Source of the DNA: JAGVSZ01 sp019137045
GTDB taxonomy: Bacteria > Pseudomonadota > Gammaproteobacteria > Burkholderiales > SG8-39
Direction of reading: 5' to 3'
DNA: 64,000 nucleotides
Assembly (NCBI GenBank): GCA_046347635.1
Contig: JAXMFT010000002.1
Coordinates: 62,001 to 126,000 of the forward strand
The notes below the pieces were generated by a model. The model saw nothing but the letters and a program-made list of their open reading frames with translations, did no database searches and was not told the DNA's origin. Numbering within the stretch: position 1 is the stretch's first letter; every line of letters starts with the position of its first letter. Positions 62,247-64,000 of the stretch are shown piece after piece. The position numbers and the translations under genes were made by a program.

Positions 62247-63020
62247 TCAGGCCGCCTTGCGCTGCGGGCGCGGACTCGAGACGGCGGCCACCGCCTGCGT
62301 GATGCGGCGCGCGCCCGCGCGCAGGATGTCGATCAGCTGCGCCTGGTCGAGGAGCGCCCAGCGCCGGTCCAGGGTCACGAACGAGACGCTGCCGAGCACC
62401 TCGCCGTCGGCGGCGAACACCGGCGCGGCGATGCCGACGTTGGGCGGGTCGAGCTCGCCGCCGGTGTAGGCGTAGCCCTGCTTGCGGATGGCGCCGAGCG
62501 CGCGGCGGAAGTCGTCCCAGTTGCGGCCGAGCTTCGCCCGCGCGATCGCCTTCGCGTGCCTGTCGTAGATGCGCCGCAGCCGCGCGCGCGGCAGGTGCGC
62601 GAGGATGGCCTTCGACGTCGCGCCGCGCACGAGCGGCATCGGCACGCCGCGCACGAACACGAGATCGAGCTTCTCCAGCCCGGGCTCGTGGTGGATGTTG
62701 AGCACCTGCTCGCCGTAGAGGCTCGCGAGCAGCACGTGGCAGCCGGTCTGCTCGGCGAGCGCCTTCATGATCGGCGCGCCGGCGTTCAGCACCGGGTCGG
62801 TCGCGCGGATCTGGTGGTCGAGCTGGATGATGCGCGGCCCGAGGTGGTAGACGCCGCCGGTGAAGCGCACGAGCAGGCCGGCGGCGACCAGCTCGCGCAC
62901 GTAGCGGTAGCCGGTGGGACGCGAGTAGCCGAGGCGGGCGATCAGGTCCTCCGCGGCCCACACCGGCGCGGCCTCGCTGAACAGGTCGAGGATCGCCAGC
63001 ATGCGCCGCAGGCTCGACAT
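62247..63020 (-). CDS. IclR-family transcriptional regulator
   Basis: 257-residue regulator. The winged-helix N-terminus (RRMLAILDLFSEAAPVWAAEDLIARLGYSRPTGYR, in part) is followed by the ligand-binding domain with ALAEQTGCHVLLASLYGEQVL, RGATSKAILAHLP, and YAYTGGELDPPNVGIAAPVF. IclR regulators usually control nearby catabolic genes. The PhyH dioxygenase and flavin monooxygenase genes upstream in the same orientation are the probable targets or companions. Confidence 0.92.
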   Translation of the reverse strand: MSSLRRMLAILDLFSEAAPVWAAEDLIARLGYSRPTGYRYVRELVAAGLLVRFTGGVYHLGPRIIQLDHQIRATDPVLNAGAPIMKALAEQTGCHVLLASLYGEQVLNIHHEPGLEKLDLVFVRGVPMPLVRGATSKAILAHLPRARLRRIYDRHAKAIARAKLGRNWDDFRRALGAIRKQGYAYTGGELDPPNVGIAAPVFAADGEVLGSVSFVTLDRRWALLDQAQLIDILRAGARRITQAVAAVSSPRPQRKAA

Positions 63021-63035
63021 CCCGGCCGGACCGCC

Positions 63036-63884
63036 TCAGGCGTGGGCGTCCGCCCGCCGCCAGGCGACCGGGAACACGCGGTCGTCGTCGGGACGGCGGC
63101 CGGGCTCGAGCACCGGGTCGCCGGTGATCTTCATCGTCGCCGGGCGCGGGTCCCAGCGCGCGTCGCGGCCGAAGTAGCGCGTGGAGATGCCGACGCGCCG
63201 CCGCGTGGGCGAGAAGTTGCCCGCGGCGCCGTGGACGGTGAGCGGGTGGTGCACCAGGCAGTCGCCCGGCTGCATCGACCAGGAGAGAAAGCGGTACTGC
63301 GGGTCGCCCTTGCGCGCGCCGAAGTCCGGGCACGGCTCGAGGTCGGACTGGAAGCGCGGGTCCTTGTCGGGCACCGCGGCGGCGTAGAACTTGCCCCACT
63401 GGTGCGATCCGGCGACGTACTCGACCGCGCTGTTCTCGTGGTCCACCGGCACGAGCGCGACCCAGACCGACGCGATGTCGCCGCCGCGCATCGGCCAGAA
63501 CGGCAGGTCCTGGTGCCAGTCGGTCGCCTCCGCGGTCTGCGGCTCCTTGACGAACACCTGGTCGTAGAAGAGCCGCACCTCGTCGGCGCGCATCAGCCGC
63601 GCGGCGATCTCGGCGCAGGGGGACTCCAGCACCCAGCTCCTGAAGTCCTCGTCCCAGGACCACACGAACGAGTTGATGTGGAAGCGCCCGCTCTTGCCGC
63701 CGAGCGCCGTGGTCACCTCGCGCGGCCGCGCGAGCGGGTGCTGGGCGTCCATGATGCGCGCGACCGCGCGGTTCATGCGCGCGATCCAGTCGGCGTCGAA
63801 CATGCCGCGCAGGCATACGACGCCGTCGCGCTCGTAATCGGCGATCGCGGCTGCGGTGATCGGATTGAGGGGGGCTCGGTTCAT
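63036..63884 (-). CDS. Phytanoyl-CoA dioxygenase (PhyH) family oxygenase
   Basis: 282-residue Fe(II)/2-oxoglutarate-dependent oxygenase. The iron-binding His-x-Asp is in EATDWHQDLPFWPM and the distal His in CLVHHPLTVHGAAGN; the 2-oxoglutarate Arg is probably in RRRVGISTRYFG. Its ATG at 63884 overlaps the stop of the upstream monooxygenase gene by four bases (ATGA). The substrate is unknown. Confidence 0.9.
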   Translation of the reverse strand: MNRAPLNPITAAAIADYERDGVVCLRGMFDADWIARMNRAVARIMDAQHPLARPREVTTALGGKSGRFHINSFVWSWDEDFRSWVLESPCAEIAARLMRADEVRLFYDQVFVKEPQTAEATDWHQDLPFWPMRGGDIASVWVALVPVDHENSAVEYVAGSHQWGKFYAAAVPDKDPRFQSDLEPCPDFGARKGDPQYRFLSWSMQPGDCLVHHPLTVHGAAGNFSPTRRRVGISTRYFGRDARWDPRPATMKITGDPVLEPGRRPDDDRVFPVAWRRADAHA

Positions 63885-64000
63885 TGCAGGACCTCCGCAC
63901 GGGTAAACAGGGGCTCGAGCAGGGCGCGCAGCGCGGCGCCGTCGCGCGCGCCGCCGTACACGTAACGGTCCGGCCGCAGCAGCAGCGCGCGCGCGCCGGT
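63881..64000 (-). CDS. C-terminal end of a FAD-dependent aromatic monooxygenase, cut by window edge
   Basis: Only the last 39 codons are visible, read from the window end: ARALLLRPDRYVYGG followed by LRALLEPLFTRAEVLQ and a stop. The LLLRPDRYV pattern is typical of the C-terminal domain of PheA/TfdB/MhpA-type flavin hydroxylases, where it closes the thioredoxin-like domain. The call rests on this short stretch. It overlaps the PhyH gene by four bases. Confidence 0.6.
   Translation of the reverse strand, partial: TGARALLLRPDRYVYGGARDGAALRALLEPLFTRAEVLQ

Noticed and set aside
1..64000. tRNA, rRNA, CRISPR arrays, transposases, phage genes and riboswitches
   Set aside because: None recognised on reading; no direct repeat arrays or cloverleaf-like stretches were seen, although small RNAs cannot be excluded without computation.

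Overview
This 64 kb window is a very GC-rich, almost gap-free bacterial chromosome segment. No stretch over 300 bases lacks a gene, and I saw no rRNA, tRNA, CRISPR array, insertion sequence or phage gene. The gene content fits an aerobic or facultative, metabolically versatile betaproteobacterium, probably Burkholderiales or Rhodocyclales-like: pstSCAB-phoU-phoBR, an intracellular PHB depolymerase, a homogentisate pathway, several ABC importers of organic solutes and an ANR/FNR-type box. Lineage is inferred from protein character only.

Layout. (1) 1-11753, plus strand: a tightly packed operon with both hydantoinase subunits, a cyanurate/barbiturate-type ring-opening amidohydrolase, a NitT/TauT-type ABC importer split around an FdrA protein and a DUF1116 protein, and an amidase. 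It reads as an uptake and breakdown pathway for a cyclic amide or ureide, and is one of the two most interesting loci. (2) 11758-17758, minus strand: phosphate uptake and sensing, with a deletion-like phoB/phoR junction. (3) 17907-28617: a vapBC pair, a TauE/SafE exporter, a GlpQ-like diesterase, a gamma-type hexapeptide protein with an enoyl-CoA hydratase, two overlapping MFS genes, fadD, an EamA permease and phaZ. (4) 28655-33077: small exported or membrane proteins, including a HExxH protein, an SDR-ABM-SnoaL minus-strand set and a DM13 lipid-anchored or membrane protein. (5) 33291-38526: the second highlight, a five-gene corrinoid methyltransferase operon (UroD-type methyltransferase I, corrinoid protein, MetH-activation-like protein, ferredoxin/ASKHA reductive activator, pterin methyltransferase II), with an FNR-like box in front. 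(6) 38536-49544: MFS exporter, FAH-like protein, fahA, hmgA, kup, amidase, phhB, then an arginase and ornithine aminotransferase. (7) 49548-54688: putA, a SAM methyltransferase and hpd. (8) 54763-60502: a branched-chain-type ABC importer, aroE and a NIPSNAP protein. (9) 60583-64000: two tandem chaC paralogues, then an IclR regulator, a PhyH dioxygenase and the end of a flavin monooxygenase.

How they work together. hpd, hmgA, fahA and phhB cover phenylalanine/tyrosine breakdown through homogentisate, and the LIV-type importer directly upstream of hpd may feed it. Arginase, ornithine aminotransferase and putA form an arginine-to-glutamate route. The corrinoid operon would move methyl groups from an unknown methylated compound to tetrahydrofolate.

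Caution: several conserved genes (amidase, phoB/phoR, kup, arginase, putA) are broken by small indels while keeping their catalytic residues. This could be a local sequence-quality problem or very recent decay, and I mark it wherever it applies.
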